This document shows, one piece after another, positions 8,780 through 17,621 of a DNA stretch of 41,377 bases. This stretch comes from Oscillospiraceae bacterium (GTDB lineage: Bacteria > Bacillota > Clostridia > Oscillospirales > Ruminococcaceae), in assembly GCA_017541275.1 (NCBI GenBank), contig JAFXZM010000029.1, positions 1 through 41,377 of the forward strand, written 5' to 3'. The position numbers and the translations under genes are program-made. The first letter of the stretch is position 1. Each line of letters starts with the position of its first letter. The notes beneath the pieces were generated by a model. That model did no database searches and had not been told where the DNA came from. It saw nothing but the letters and a program-made list of their open reading frames with translations.

Positions 8780-10293
8780 AAAGGATTACGGCATTATTCG
8801 CAGTATTTGCAGTTCTGCTGACCGCTGTTTCCTGCGGCAAAAAGCAGGACAGTCAGGCGGAAAGCACCGCGGCGGAACCGTCTGCGGAAAGCAGTGAGGA
8901 TGCTGCTCAGAAGCCTGCCGAGCCGATCGTTCTGACGAATCACATGACCGAAACGGAAAAAGCATTCACGGAGAAGCATGCGCTGACACTGCTTGATAAT
9001 CCGCAGGATGCAGTGCATAAAATCAGTGTGATGAAATCGTCCGTTCCGCCGGAGGAGCAGCTTCATTATCTTGAAGAGTGCAAAAAAAACGGGCTGGTCT
9101 CGCAGGAGGAATATGAAAAGCTGCGCGCTGAGGCGGAAGCGGCACGCGATGCAGGCGAGCAGGTTGAATTTATTTCATGTGTGCTGATCGACGGCTGCTA
9201 TTACAGCGGTATTCATCCGCCGGATGATTATGACGGCGGCAAGCTGAGTATCATCGAGGCTGTGATGGAAACAGATGAGAACGGCGAGCCGGTCGATCGG
9301 TCAGAGTACAGGGAATTCGACACCGCGGAGGATTATTTTGATTCTCTTGGGACGGGATCCCTCAAACAGCAGGCGCAGCTTGTGTTCGCAGCCTTTCGGG
9401 ATAAAAACTATACTGAGCTGCCGGAGGGATTTATTGATTTTGAAAACCCGCCGGAAGGACTCTGGGAGGATCCGTTCGACGACAAGCGCGATCTCTGGGA
9501 ATTTGACCGCGATGCCGTTGAGAAGATCAAGGACAGCATCGACGAATACAGCATTTACGACGAAGAAATGGGCATCGAATTCCTGGTGCAGGTCACGCTG
9601 CCGCCGGACTATGACCCGGAGCAGACCTATCCGATGATGCTGCTGACCGACGGTGTCTGGCGCTTCGGCGATGTGCCGGCCATGCGCAGGTGCATGGAAA
9701 AGGGCGAGGCCGCGCCGGTGCTGCTCGCAACGCTCGGTTATTGCTATCATATAGACGGCACGAACGAATACTACCGCTTCACGCATCTGGTGCAGAAGCG
9801 CGATATGCTGCTTGATTTCATCACGGACAATCTGATGCCGTATCTCGGTGAGCAGTATCATATTGACTATGCAGATTCCACGCTCTACGGTCATTCTGAC
9901 GGCGGTGTGTTTGCGCACAATGCGCTGTTCAATTCCGACAGGTATGAGAATCAGCCGTTTGGGCGCTATATCATCGGCAGCCCCGCATTTTTCGGGCTGT
10001 ATGACGAGGATTTCGATGATCTCAGAGCGGACGAGGCAATGAACGATTACGGTTACTTTGACCGGAACGAAAGACTGGATAAGCGCGTCTGGCTCACCGG
10101 CGGTTCGCAGGAAGACCCGGACTACGAACAGCTCTACCGCGGCCACGACACCACGCTCGAAGGGCTTGCGCATCTGCGCGACCGCATCGAGGCGCATCAC
10201 GGAGAATACGTCTACCGGCTCTATGAGTCGCATCATTACCAGTATATTCCCGATCTGCTGAAGGAATATCTCATTGTGGAATATCCCGCGTGA
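8776..10293 (+). CDS. Lipoprotein with a putative esterase (alpha/beta-hydrolase) domain
   Basis: A 505-residue protein. The N-terminus MKRITALFAVFAVLLTAVSC is a lipoprotein signal with the lipidated Cys at residue 20, followed by a Ser/Ala/Glu-rich tether. Residues about 25-260 are acidic and not recognised. The C-terminal half (about 270-505) resembles the esterase D / enterochelin-esterase type: LPPDYDPEQTYPMMLLTDG, the nucleophile elbow YGHSDGG (Ser374), and a terminal HH pair (486-487) suitable as the catalytic histidine. It may be a surface carbohydrate or peptide esterase; the substrate is unknown. Translationally coupled to the preceding membrane protein. Confidence 0.8.
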   Translation: MKRITALFAVFAVLLTAVSCGKKQDSQAESTAAEPSAESSEDAAQKPAEPIVLTNHMTETEKAFTEKHALTLLDNPQDAVHKISVMKSSVPPEEQLHYLEECKKNGLVSQEEYEKLRAEAEAARDAGEQVEFISCVLIDGCYYSGIHPPDDYDGGKLSIIEAVMETDENGEPVDRSEYREFDTAEDYFDSLGTGSLKQQAQLVFAAFRDKNYTELPEGFIDFENPPEGLWEDPFDDKRDLWEFDRDAVEKIKDSIDEYSIYDEEMGIEFLVQVTLPPDYDPEQTYPMMLLTDGVWRFGDVPAMRRCMEKGEAAPVLLATLGYCYHIDGTNEYYRFTHLVQKRDMLLDFITDNLMPYLGEQYHIDYADSTLYGHSDGGVFAHNALFNSDRYENQPFGRYIIGSPAFFGLYDEDFDDLRADEAMNDYGYFDRNERLDKRVWLTGGSQEDPDYEQLYRGHDTTLEGLAHLRDRIEAHHGEYVYRLYESHHYQYIPDLLKEYLIVEYPA

Positions 10294-10312
10294 GCTGTGC
10301 GCATATCTTGAA

Positions 10313-10330
10313 TGCGGGCGAAAGCCCGCA
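10313..10330 (+). promoter_or_regulatory. GAAA-capped hairpin just before the smc ribosome binding site
   Basis: Perfect 7-bp stem TGCGGGC (10313-10319) / GCCCGCA (10324-10330) closed by a GAAA tetraloop. The smc ribosome binding site (GGGAGG, 10331-10336) begins at the next base, and a run of T lies at 10340-10345. The T run is too far from the stem for a standard terminator. The hairpin could protect the mRNA 5' side or modulate smc translation. Confidence 0.5.
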
Positions 10331-10347
10331 GGGAGGACCTTTTTTAC

Positions 10348-13300
10348 ATGTACTTGAAATCGTTGGAGCTGCAGGGCTTCAAATCATTCCCCGATAAGAT
10401 CAGTCTCAGCTTTGATGAGGGCTTTACCGCCGTTGTCGGCCCGAACGGCAGCGGCAAAAGCAACATCGGCGATGCTGTGCGCTGGGTGCTCGGCGAGCAG
10501 TCCACCAAGGAGCTGCGCGGCAAAAGCATGGAGGACGTCATTTTCTCCGGCACCAAGACCCGCAAGCCGATGGGCTTTGCCGCCGTTACCCTGACGATCG
10601 ACAACAGCGACCATGCGCTCTCCGACCCTGAACCGGAGGTTGCGGTCACCAGAAGGCTTTACCGCAGCGGCGACAGTGAATACCTCATCAACGGCAAGAA
10701 TGTCCGCCTGAAGGATATCAATGAGCTGTTCATGGATACAGGCCTTGGGCGCGACGGCTATGCGATCATCGGACAGGGCAGGATTGCCGAGATTGTCGGT
10801 GCAAAATCGAATGAGCGGCGTGATATTTTCGAGGAGGCGGCGGGCGTTTCCAAGTTCCGCTACCGTAAGCAGGAGGCCGAACGCAGGCTCTCACAGGCGC
10901 AGGACAATCTGCTGCGGCTCTCCGATATCGCACAGGAGCTGGAGGGCAGACTCGGCCCGCTGAAGACACAGGCGGAAAAAGCAGAGAAATATCTTGTGCT
11001 TGCCAAGGAGCGCAGAACGCTGGAGGTATCCTTCTGGGTACACCGGCTCGGCGTGCTCAGTGCGCAGCTTCAGACACTTTCGGACAGCTATTTGCAGATC
11101 ACGGCCGAATACGAAAATCTGCAAAGTGATTTGCAGCGTGAGGAGGAAAAGCTCTCCCTCGCGTTTCAGGATATGCAGCAGGCGACCGCCGATATTGAAA
11201 CGCTGCAAAACAAGATTGTGGCATCTGAACAGGAAAATGCAGATGTTACGGCGAATATCGCGGTCTGCGAGAACGAGATTCAGCACAGCGGCGGCCGCAT
11301 CACACTGCTCTCGTCGCAGCAGTCAGAGCTGAACGGCTCCGGCGGAGAGTGGGAGCAAAAGCTGAAGGAGCAGGACGAATATCTCGAAACGCTCGCAAAG
11401 CGGCAGGAGGATCTGACGCTGAAAATTCAGGCGGATCTGCAGGAACTTGATATTATCACCGCACAGAATCAGGCGCGGGATGCACAGATTGCGGAGCAGG
11501 ACAGCGCCCTGCGGCAGATGGATTTGCAGCAGAATGAGGCCGATGTCCGTATTCAGGGCATGGAGCGGGAGCTCAGTGAGACCCGTGATACGCTTGCCCG
11601 TGCGGAGGCCGACAGCACCGGTGTTCAGGAGCGCCTCAAGGGGTATGCCGAGCAGGAACAGGCGCTGCAAAAGCAGATCGCCGGCATTCACGAAAAACAG
11701 AAGGAGCAGCAGAACCGTCTGGACGGCTGCCGGCAGCTCGCCGGACTCAGAGAGCAGAAATATCAGCAGCTCCTTGAAAAAATGAATCAGGTCACAAATG
11801 AATACAGCCAGACGCAGCAGCGGCAGCGCATTCTCCGTGACCTTGAGCAGAATATGGAGGGCTATGCCGGCAGCGTCCGGCAGATTCTGAAGGTCAGCGC
11901 GAACGGCAGAATCAGCGGCATACACGGAACCGTCGCACAGCGGGTGACAGCAGCACCGGAGTACAGCACTGCGATCGAAACGGCGCTCGGCGGCACACTG
12001 CAAAATGTGATTGTCGAGAGCGATGACACAGCCAAGCGCTGCATCCGCTATCTCAACGATGTGCGCGGCGGCAGAGCGACATTTCTTCCGCTGACGACGA
12101 TCCGCGGCTATCGGCTGAAGGAGCAGCTCGGCGGGCTCGACGGCTTTGTCGCACTGGCCTGCGACCTCGTGACCTTTGATGAAAAATACCGCAATATTGT
12201 CGAAAGCCTGCTCGGTAAAATCGCGGTCGCGGAGGATATCGACGCGGCATCGCGCATTGCGAAGCAGTTTGGCTACCGCTTCCGCATCGTCACGCTCGAC
12301 GGACAGGTTGTCAACGCCGGCGGCTCCTTTACGGGCGGCTCGGCATCGAGATCGGCGGGCGTCATCACCAGAATCCATGAGCTGGAGGAGCTTGGCAAAA
12401 AGCTCAAGGTACTGGAGCAGGAGCAGGAAACGCTGCGTAACGATACCGCGAAGCGCAAGGCCGAATGGGCCAAGCTGCTGACTGATATTGAGGGTGCGCA
12501 GGCATTGCTTCAGGAGCTTCAGCAGCAGGAAAATACCGTGCAGCAGCAGCTTGCCGCACTTCAGGCAAGAGCTAATTCCGATGCCGCATGGCAGGAAAAC
12601 GAGGCGGATCAGCGGCGCCGTCTGGAGGAAAAGATCGCCCGGACGGAGGACAGCCTCAGCAGTGCGAAGCAGGCGAAGGCTGCGCTGGAGACACAGATCG
12701 GCACGGCGAGAAAAGCCCTGTACGCAAGCTCGGAGGAGCAGACGAAAATGCTCAGCGAGCAGAATGCGCTCACGCAGAGCATTGCCGACGAAAAGGTGAA
12801 GCAGGCAGAGCTCGCCAAGGATCTCGAAAGCGAGCGCCGCCGCCGGATTGCCATGGCGCAGTCCATGGAGCAGGCGGGCGACCGGCTTGCCGCACTCGCA
12901 GAGGATATCCGCAGAGAAAAGGAAAACATCACCGCACAGCAGCAGCGGATCGCAGCGCTGAAGCAGGGGCAGGAGGCCAGACGGCAGAGCATCAATGAGA
13001 TGCAGTTGAAGATCGGACAGCTTCGCCGCGACCATGAGGAAAAGGAAAAGCATTCCCGCCTCATCCGGCAGGGCATGGACGCGCTGCGCGATGCGAGAGA
13101 GAAGCAGTCGGCGGAGCGTACCCGCGTTGAGGAGCGGCAGAATACCGTACAGCGTGAGATTGACGATCTGGTGTTCCGGCTTCAGGAATCCTATGAGCTG
13201 ACCCGCACGGAGGCGGAGGCGCAGGCAGAGCCGGTCGAGAATGTCAGGGAGTGCGAGACAAGGCTGAATTCGGTCAAAGGAAAAATCCGAGCGCTGGGTT

Positions 13301-13905
13301 CAGTCAATGTCGCGGCGGTTGACGAGTACCGCGAGGTCTCTGAGCGGTATGCGGATATGAGCGCACAGCTTGCCGATATTGAGCAGGCGAAAAAAGAATT
13401 GGAGCAGCTCATCGAGCAGCTTACATCTGAGATGTGCGAGATCTTCCGCACCAGCTTTATCAAGATCAATCAGTATTTCGGCGAGATTTTTGTCGAGCTG
13501 TTCGGCGGCGGCAGCGCATCGCTTGAGCTGACCGACCCGGAAAATCTGCTGGAATCCGGCATTGAGATCAAGGTCGCGCCGCCCGGAAAGGTCATCAAAA
13601 ATCTGATTTCCCTCTCCGGCGGTGAGCAGTCCTTTGTTGCAATCTGCATTTATTTTGCGATTCTGAAGCTTCGTCCGGCGCCGTTCTGCATTCTGGATGA
13701 GATCGACGCCGCGCTTGACGAGGTGAATGTCGCGAAATATGCGCAGTATCTCAAGCATTTCTTCGGACAGGTACAGTTTGTTGTTGTCACGCACCGGCGA
13801 ATGGCAATGGATGCGGCGAATGTGCTGTACGGCGTGACCATGCAGGAGGACGGCGTGTCCAGACTGCTCCGCCTCGATCAGAACGGCGCCGCGATCACGG
13901 AATAA
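10348..13905 (+). CDS. smc: Chromosome segregation protein SMC
   Basis: A 1185-residue protein of full SMC length. The N-terminal ATPase lobe carries Walker A GPNGSGKSN (31-39). Two long coiled coils (about 170-500 and 670-1010, rich in Q/E/K/L heptads) flank the hinge (about 521-640, beginning GRISGIHGTV, with GGRATFLPL and VNAGGSFTGG). The C-terminal lobe has the ABC signature LSGGEQ (1089-1094) and Walker B ILDEIDAALDE. SMC with ScpA/ScpB organises and segregates the chromosome; scpA and scpB are not in this window. ATG at 10348 gives the canonical MYLKSLELQGFKSF start and sits 11 nt after GGGAGG. Confidence 0.98.
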   Translation: MYLKSLELQGFKSFPDKISLSFDEGFTAVVGPNGSGKSNIGDAVRWVLGEQSTKELRGKSMEDVIFSGTKTRKPMGFAAVTLTIDNSDHALSDPEPEVAVTRRLYRSGDSEYLINGKNVRLKDINELFMDTGLGRDGYAIIGQGRIAEIVGAKSNERRDIFEEAAGVSKFRYRKQEAERRLSQAQDNLLRLSDIAQELEGRLGPLKTQAEKAEKYLVLAKERRTLEVSFWVHRLGVLSAQLQTLSDSYLQITAEYENLQSDLQREEEKLSLAFQDMQQATADIETLQNKIVASEQENADVTANIAVCENEIQHSGGRITLLSSQQSELNGSGGEWEQKLKEQDEYLETLAKRQEDLTLKIQADLQELDIITAQNQARDAQIAEQDSALRQMDLQQNEADVRIQGMERELSETRDTLARAEADSTGVQERLKGYAEQEQALQKQIAGIHEKQKEQQNRLDGCRQLAGLREQKYQQLLEKMNQVTNEYSQTQQRQRILRDLEQNMEGYAGSVRQILKVSANGRISGIHGTVAQRVTAAPEYSTAIETALGGTLQNVIVESDDTAKRCIRYLNDVRGGRATFLPLTTIRGYRLKEQLGGLDGFVALACDLVTFDEKYRNIVESLLGKIAVAEDIDAASRIAKQFGYRFRIVTLDGQVVNAGGSFTGGSASRSAGVITRIHELEELGKKLKVLEQEQETLRNDTAKRKAEWAKLLTDIEGAQALLQELQQQENTVQQQLAALQARANSDAAWQENEADQRRRLEEKIARTEDSLSSAKQAKAALETQIGTARKALYASSEEQTKMLSEQNALTQSIADEKVKQAELAKDLESERRRRIAMAQSMEQAGDRLAALAEDIRREKENITAQQQRIAALKQGQEARRQSINEMQLKIGQLRRDHEEKEKHSRLIRQGMDALRDAREKQSAERTRVEERQNTVQREIDDLVFRLQESYELTRTEAEAQAEPVENVRECETRLNSVKGKIRALGSVNVAAVDEYREVSERYADMSAQLADIEQAKKELEQLIEQLTSEMCEIFRTSFIKINQYFGEIFVELFGGGSASLELTDPENLLESGIEIKVAPPGKVIKNLISLSGGEQSFVAICIYFAILKLRPAPFCILDEIDAALDEVNVAKYAQYLKHFFGQVQFVVVTHRRMAMDAANVLYGVTMQEDGVSRLLRLDQNGAAITE

Positions 13906-13914
13906 GCGGTATCC

Positions 13915-13965
13915 GCGCTGCATCGGAATCGGGATATTGATTCTGAATGCAGCCGCGTTTTCCCT
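13915..13965 (+). terminator. Probable terminator after smc
   Basis: A long imperfect stem: GCGCTGCAT (13915-13923) pairs with ATGCAG-C-CGC (13947-13956, one bulge) and GAATC (13926-13930) pairs with GATTC (13939-13943). A T-rich tract follows (TTTTCCCTTTT). It separates smc from ftsY, though no clear promoter is visible for ftsY in the remaining 40 nt, so it may only attenuate. Confidence 0.7.
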
Positions 13966-14004
13966 TTTCATCATCATCTTCCCACGACGAGAGGAGATCA
14001 GATT

Positions 14005-15372
14005 ATGGGCATATTTGCAAAAATCCGCGACGGATTGAAAAAAACGCGCAACAGCGTGATAAAGGGACTGCGCAAGCTGCTCGGTTCCTTTACGAAGATC
14101 GACGAGGAGCTTTTTGAGCAGCTCGAAGAAACCATGATTATGGGTGACATGGGCGCGGAGACTGCGATCGAGATTTGCGACAGGCTCCGTGACCGCGTGA
14201 AGGAGCGCGGCATCACCGACCCGAACGATATCATGGGACTGATTCAGGAGATCACCTCCGAAATGCTCGGCGAGGATGAGGAGCTGAATCTCTCCACGCA
14301 GCCCTCCGTGATTCTTGTCATCGGCGTGAACGGTGCGGGCAAAACGACCACGATCGGCAAGCTCTGCCACCAGTTCAAACAGGAGGGCAAGCGTGTCATC
14401 GTTGCCGCGGCGGATACCTTCCGTGCGGCCGCGATCGACCAGCTCGCCGTCTGGACGGACAGAGCCGGTGTCGAGCTGGTGCGCCATGCCGAGGGCAGCG
14501 ACCCCGCAGCCGTTGTCTTTGACGGCATCACGGCCGCAAAGGCCAGACAGTGCGATGTACTGATCTGTGATACGGCCGGCCGCCTGCATAACAAGAAAAA
14601 TCTCATGCAGGAGCTTGCAAAGATTAACCGCATCATCGACCGTGAGGCGGAAGGCTGTGCGAAGGAGTGCCTGCTTGTGCTCGATGCCACGACCGGACAG
14701 AATGCGGTCAATCAGGCAAGACTGTTTCAGGAGGTCGCGCCGATCACCGGCATTGTGCTGACAAAGCTCGACGGTACGGCCAAGGGCGGCATCGTTATTT
14801 CGATCAGGAATGAGCTCGGCATTCCCGTTAAGCTGATCGGTGTCGGCGAGGGAATTGACGACCTGCAAAAATTTGAGGCCAGGAGCTTTGTCGATGCGCT
14901 CTTTGACCGTGAGGCGGATTCTGAGGAAGCCGCACCTGCACAGACTGCGGAAACTGCGGAAGCAGCGGCGGAGCAGCCGGAATCTGCCGAGCCGGTTTAT
15001 CCCGATGCACAGAGCTTTGCCGGCAATGCGGAGGCCGATATCTCCACCGAGGAGATTACGCCGGATGATGACATTGCGCTTGCGGCGGAGCAGTATGAGG
15101 ATGTGCTGACTGTTCAGGCGGAGCCGGAAGCCGAAGCTGAGGCCGCACCGGAGCCTGTCAGTGAGCCGGTTTATGCGGAAGTGCCGCAGCCGGAGGAGAA
15201 TGCTCTGCCCGATGCGGCAGATGCACCGGCCGAGCAGCCTGAAATGCCGGCGGAGGAGCCAGCTGCCGCAGATGAACTGCCTGCTGAGGAATCCGCAGAG
15301 CAGCCCGCAGAGCAGGAAGCAGAGGAGCCGAAAAAGCGCGGCCTTTTCGGATTCTTCCGCAGAAAGAAATAA
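14005..15372 (+). CDS. ftsY: Signal recognition particle receptor FtsY with an acidic C-terminal tail
   Basis: A 455-residue protein. The N-terminal amphipathic segment (MGIFAKIRDGLKKTRN) and helical N domain are followed by the SRP-type GTPase domain: GVNGAGKTT (107-115), DTFRAAA, DTAGRLHNKKNL and TKLDGTAKGG. The NG domain ends near residue 300. The remaining about 150 residues are a low-complexity Ala/Glu/Pro-rich acidic tail ending in the basic-hydrophobic KKRGLFGFFRRKK. FtsY receives ribosome-SRP complexes at the membrane. In Escherichia coli an acidic domain precedes NG; here the acidic stretch follows it, which is unusual. ATG at 14005 follows GAGAGGAG. Confidence 0.95.
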   Translation: MGIFAKIRDGLKKTRNSVIKGLRKLLGSFTKIDEELFEQLEETMIMGDMGAETAIEICDRLRDRVKERGITDPNDIMGLIQEITSEMLGEDEELNLSTQPSVILVIGVNGAGKTTTIGKLCHQFKQEGKRVIVAAADTFRAAAIDQLAVWTDRAGVELVRHAEGSDPAAVVFDGITAAKARQCDVLICDTAGRLHNKKNLMQELAKINRIIDREAEGCAKECLLVLDATTGQNAVNQARLFQEVAPITGIVLTKLDGTAKGGIVISIRNELGIPVKLIGVGEGIDDLQKFEARSFVDALFDREADSEEAAPAQTAETAEAAAEQPESAEPVYPDAQSFAGNAEADISTEEITPDDDIALAAEQYEDVLTVQAEPEAEAEAAPEPVSEPVYAEVPQPEENALPDAADAPAEQPEMPAEEPAAADELPAEESAEQPAEQEAEEPKKRGLFGFFRRKK

Positions 15373-15390
15373 TGCACGGAGGCGCTGAGA

Positions 15391-15999
15391 ATGAAGCTCA
15401 TTCTTGCAACCAACAATCAGAACAAGCTGCGTGAGATTCGTGAGATTCTCGCAGATACGGAGATCGAGGTCATTTCCCAAAAGGAGGCCGGCATCTGGCT
15501 CGATGTGGATGAGACCGGAACGACCTTTGCGGAGAATGCAGCACTGAAGGCCGCAGCAATCTTTGATGAGGCAAAGCTGCACGGCCTGCACTGCTGGGTG
15601 CTGGCCGATGACAGCGGTCTTTCCGTCGATGCGCTGAACGGAGAGCCGGGTGTATATTCGCACCGCTGGGCGGGCGAAAACGCGACCGATGCTGACCGCT
15701 GCGCCAAGCTGCTTGATGCGATGAAGGATGTGCCGGACGGCAGGCGCGGCGCGCATTTCGCCTGTGTGATGTGCCTGATTTCCCCGGAGGGGGAGCAGCA
15801 TCTCTTCACAGGCAAAGTTGAGGGCGAAATACTGCGGGAGGCCCGCGGCGAAAACGGCTTTGGCTATGATCCGGTGTTCGGGTATTGCGGCCGCAGCTTC
15901 GCGGAGGTTCCCGCAGAGGAGAAGAATGCCGTTTCGCACCGGCACAATGCGCTGGTGCAGGCGGCGGCAATGCTGCGGGAAACCGCAAAGTCACTTTGA
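15391..15999 (+). CDS. rdgB: XTP/dITP diphosphatase (RdgB/HAM1 family)
   Basis: A 202-residue protein starting MKLILATNNQNKLREIREIL, with DDSGLSVDALNGEPGVYSHR and FGYDPVF, all family signatures. It hydrolyses non-canonical purine nucleoside triphosphates (dITP, XTP) to monophosphates, keeping them out of DNA. ATG at 15391 follows GGAGG with a normal gap, 18 nt after ftsY, so it belongs to the same transcription unit leading into yhbY-nadD-yqeK. Confidence 0.96.
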   Translation: MKLILATNNQNKLREIREILADTEIEVISQKEAGIWLDVDETGTTFAENAALKAAAIFDEAKLHGLHCWVLADDSGLSVDALNGEPGVYSHRWAGENATDADRCAKLLDAMKDVPDGRRGAHFACVMCLISPEGEQHLFTGKVEGEILREARGENGFGYDPVFGYCGRSFAEVPAEEKNAVSHRHNALVQAAAMLRETAKSL

Positions 16000-16014
16000 A
16001 AGGAGAACGGCACG

Positions 16015-16323
16015 ATGCTGACCAGTAAACAGCGCGCACAGCTTCGCGGCATGGCAAATCAGCTTGAGAGCATCCTCACCGTCGGCAAGGGCGGCATGAG
16101 CGGGCAGCTCACGAAGCAGGCAGCGGATGCGCTTCTGAAGCGCGAGCTCATCAAGGGGCATGTGCTTGAGACCTGCGAATATACGGCGAGAGAGGCGGCG
16201 GAGCTGCTCGCGGGCGAGACCGGCGCAGAGGTTGTCTGCGCGATCGGCAACCGCTTTGTGCTGTATAAGGCACACCCGAAAAAGCCGGTCATACAGCTTG
16301 TTGATGCGAAGAAGAAAAAATGA
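16015..16323 (+). CDS. yhbY: YhbY-type CRM-domain RNA-binding protein
   Basis: A 102-residue single-domain protein beginning MLTSKQRAQLRGMANQLESILTVGKGG; the GKGG loop and the following alternating strands are typical of the CRM (YhbY) fold, and a basic KKKK tail closes it. The family associates with pre-50S ribosomal particles. AAAGGAG lies just upstream. The stop overlaps nadD's start (ATGA at 16320-16323). The pair yhbY-nadD is conserved in Firmicutes. Confidence 0.93.
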   Translation: MLTSKQRAQLRGMANQLESILTVGKGGMSGQLTKQAADALLKRELIKGHVLETCEYTAREAAELLAGETGAEVVCAIGNRFVLYKAHPKKPVIQLVDAKKKK

Positions 16324-16970
16324 GCAGGCAGATCGGTTTGTTCGGCGGCAGCTTCAACCCGATTCACAACGGGCATCTGCATCTTGTAAGGGCAGTGAAG
16401 CGGGCGCTGAAGCTCGACGGTGTTGTACTGATGCCAGCGGGGGAGGCGCCGCATAAAAGCACGGCGGAATACGCGCCGGCGGAGCACCGGCTGGAGATAT
16501 GCAGGCTGGCGGCGGAAAACTATCCGTGGATGACGGTTTCGGATTATGAGATCCGGAAAAACGGGAAAAGCTATACCGTAGAAACACTGCGCGCACTGCA
16601 TGCGCAGCATCCCGATATTCACTGGACGCTGATGATCGGGAGCGATATGCTGCTGACCTTTGACAAATGGTACTGCTGGCAGGAGATTCTGTCTCTGGCG
16701 GATGTCTGTGCGGTCTCCCGCGAAAAGGGCGACCTGCCGGAGCTGACGGATAAGGCAAAGCAGCTCCGCGCGGCGGCACCGGGTGCGAACATTACGGTGC
16801 TGCGGACGGCGGCCTTTCCCGCATCCTCGACAGAAATTCGCGAAAAACTGCGGAGGGGTGCGGATTGCGCGGGTCTTCTGCCGGAAAATGCGCTGGACTA
16901 TATCGCAGAAAAACATCTTTACCTGACAGAACAGGAGTGTGAAAACAGTGGGCAAGGCGGAGCAGAATGA
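16320..16970 (+). CDS. nadD: Nicotinate-nucleotide adenylyltransferase
   Basis: A 216-residue protein with the nucleotidyltransferase motif GLFGGSFNPIHNGHLHLV at the N-terminus (H-x-G-H type) and the second motif SSTEIREKLRRG near residue 170. It adenylates nicotinate mononucleotide to deamido-NAD in NAD synthesis. The start ATG overlaps the yhbY stop, and the C-terminus overlaps the start of yqeK by 23 nt, implying coupled translation. Confidence 0.96.
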   Translation: MSRQIGLFGGSFNPIHNGHLHLVRAVKRALKLDGVVLMPAGEAPHKSTAEYAPAEHRLEICRLAAENYPWMTVSDYEIRKNGKSYTVETLRALHAQHPDIHWTLMIGSDMLLTFDKWYCWQEILSLADVCAVSREKGDLPELTDKAKQLRAAAPGANITVLRTAAFPASSTEIREKLRRGADCAGLLPENALDYIAEKHLYLTEQECENSGQGGAE

Positions 16971-17562
16971 GCAGGTGCGCACCCTGACTGCGCTGCTGAA
17001 GGCGCGGCTGTCCAAAAAACGGTTTATCCATTCGGTCAATGTGGCGAGAGCCTCCCATATGCTTGCGGAGCGCTGGGGAGCGGACGCAGCAAAGGCGTAT
17101 CTCGCGGGGCTGCTGCACGATTGCTGTAAGGAGCTTCCGTATCCGGAGCAGGAGGCGCTCATGCGCAGCGGGCCGTTTCCGATCAGCGGAACCGAATGGC
17201 GCTGCAAGCCTGTCTGGCACGGCATTGCAGCAGCAGCCTATATGCACGCGGAGCTCGGCATCGAGGATGCGGAGGTGCTCAGTGCGGCCCGCTGGCATAC
17301 GGTCGGTCATGCGAACATGACAAGGCTGGAGGAGATCGTCTATATGGCTGATCTGATTTCTGCGGACAGAACCTACCGGGATGTGGATAAATTCCGGAAA
17401 ATGGCGCAGAATGATCTTGAGAAGGCGCTGCTTTCTGCATTTGAGTACGCGATCGAGAGCGTGCTGAAGAAGGGAACGCCGCTGCCGGTCTCGACTGTCG
17501 AGGCATATAACTATTATCTCGACCGCGCAGTGCAGAGAGCGGAGCAGAAAGCGAAAAAATAA
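16948..17562 (+). CDS. yqeK: YqeK-type HD-domain hydrolase
   Basis: A protein of about 204 residues. The HD metal-binding motif is visible: HSVNVARASHMLAE, then AGLLHDCCKEL, a later VWHGIAAAAYM, ARWHTVGHANM, and VYMADLISADRTY. The family hydrolyses diadenosine tetraphosphate symmetrically. The start is uncertain: GTG at 16948 has AGGAG 10 nt upstream, whereas GTG at 16939 is too close to it. Neighbours nadD upstream and an LCP gene downstream match the Firmicute order; rsfS, which often follows, is not here. Confidence 0.9.
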   Translation: MGKAEQNEQVRTLTALLKARLSKKRFIHSVNVARASHMLAERWGADAAKAYLAGLLHDCCKELPYPEQEALMRSGPFPISGTEWRCKPVWHGIAAAAYMHAELGIEDAEVLSAARWHTVGHANMTRLEEIVYMADLISADRTYRDVDKFRKMAQNDLEKALLSAFEYAIESVLKKGTPLPVSTVEAYNYYLDRAVQRAEQKAKK

Positions 17563-17621
17563 GCAGGTACAAAATTCAGGATGTGCAAATGTAAAATCTC
17601 AGAATGAAGGAGAGATACAGA

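Noticed and set aside
10313..10345. Rho-independent terminator between the lipoprotein gene and smc
   Set aside because: The T run begins 9 nt after the stem and the ribosome binding site lies between, so the geometry is wrong for a terminator.
13300..15945. A very long open frame on the minus strand across the end of smc, ftsY and rdgB
   Set aside because: It is antisense to three well-supported genes and shows no recognisable family. GC-rich coding sequence often leaves the opposite strand open, and no ribosome binding site or sensible start was seen.
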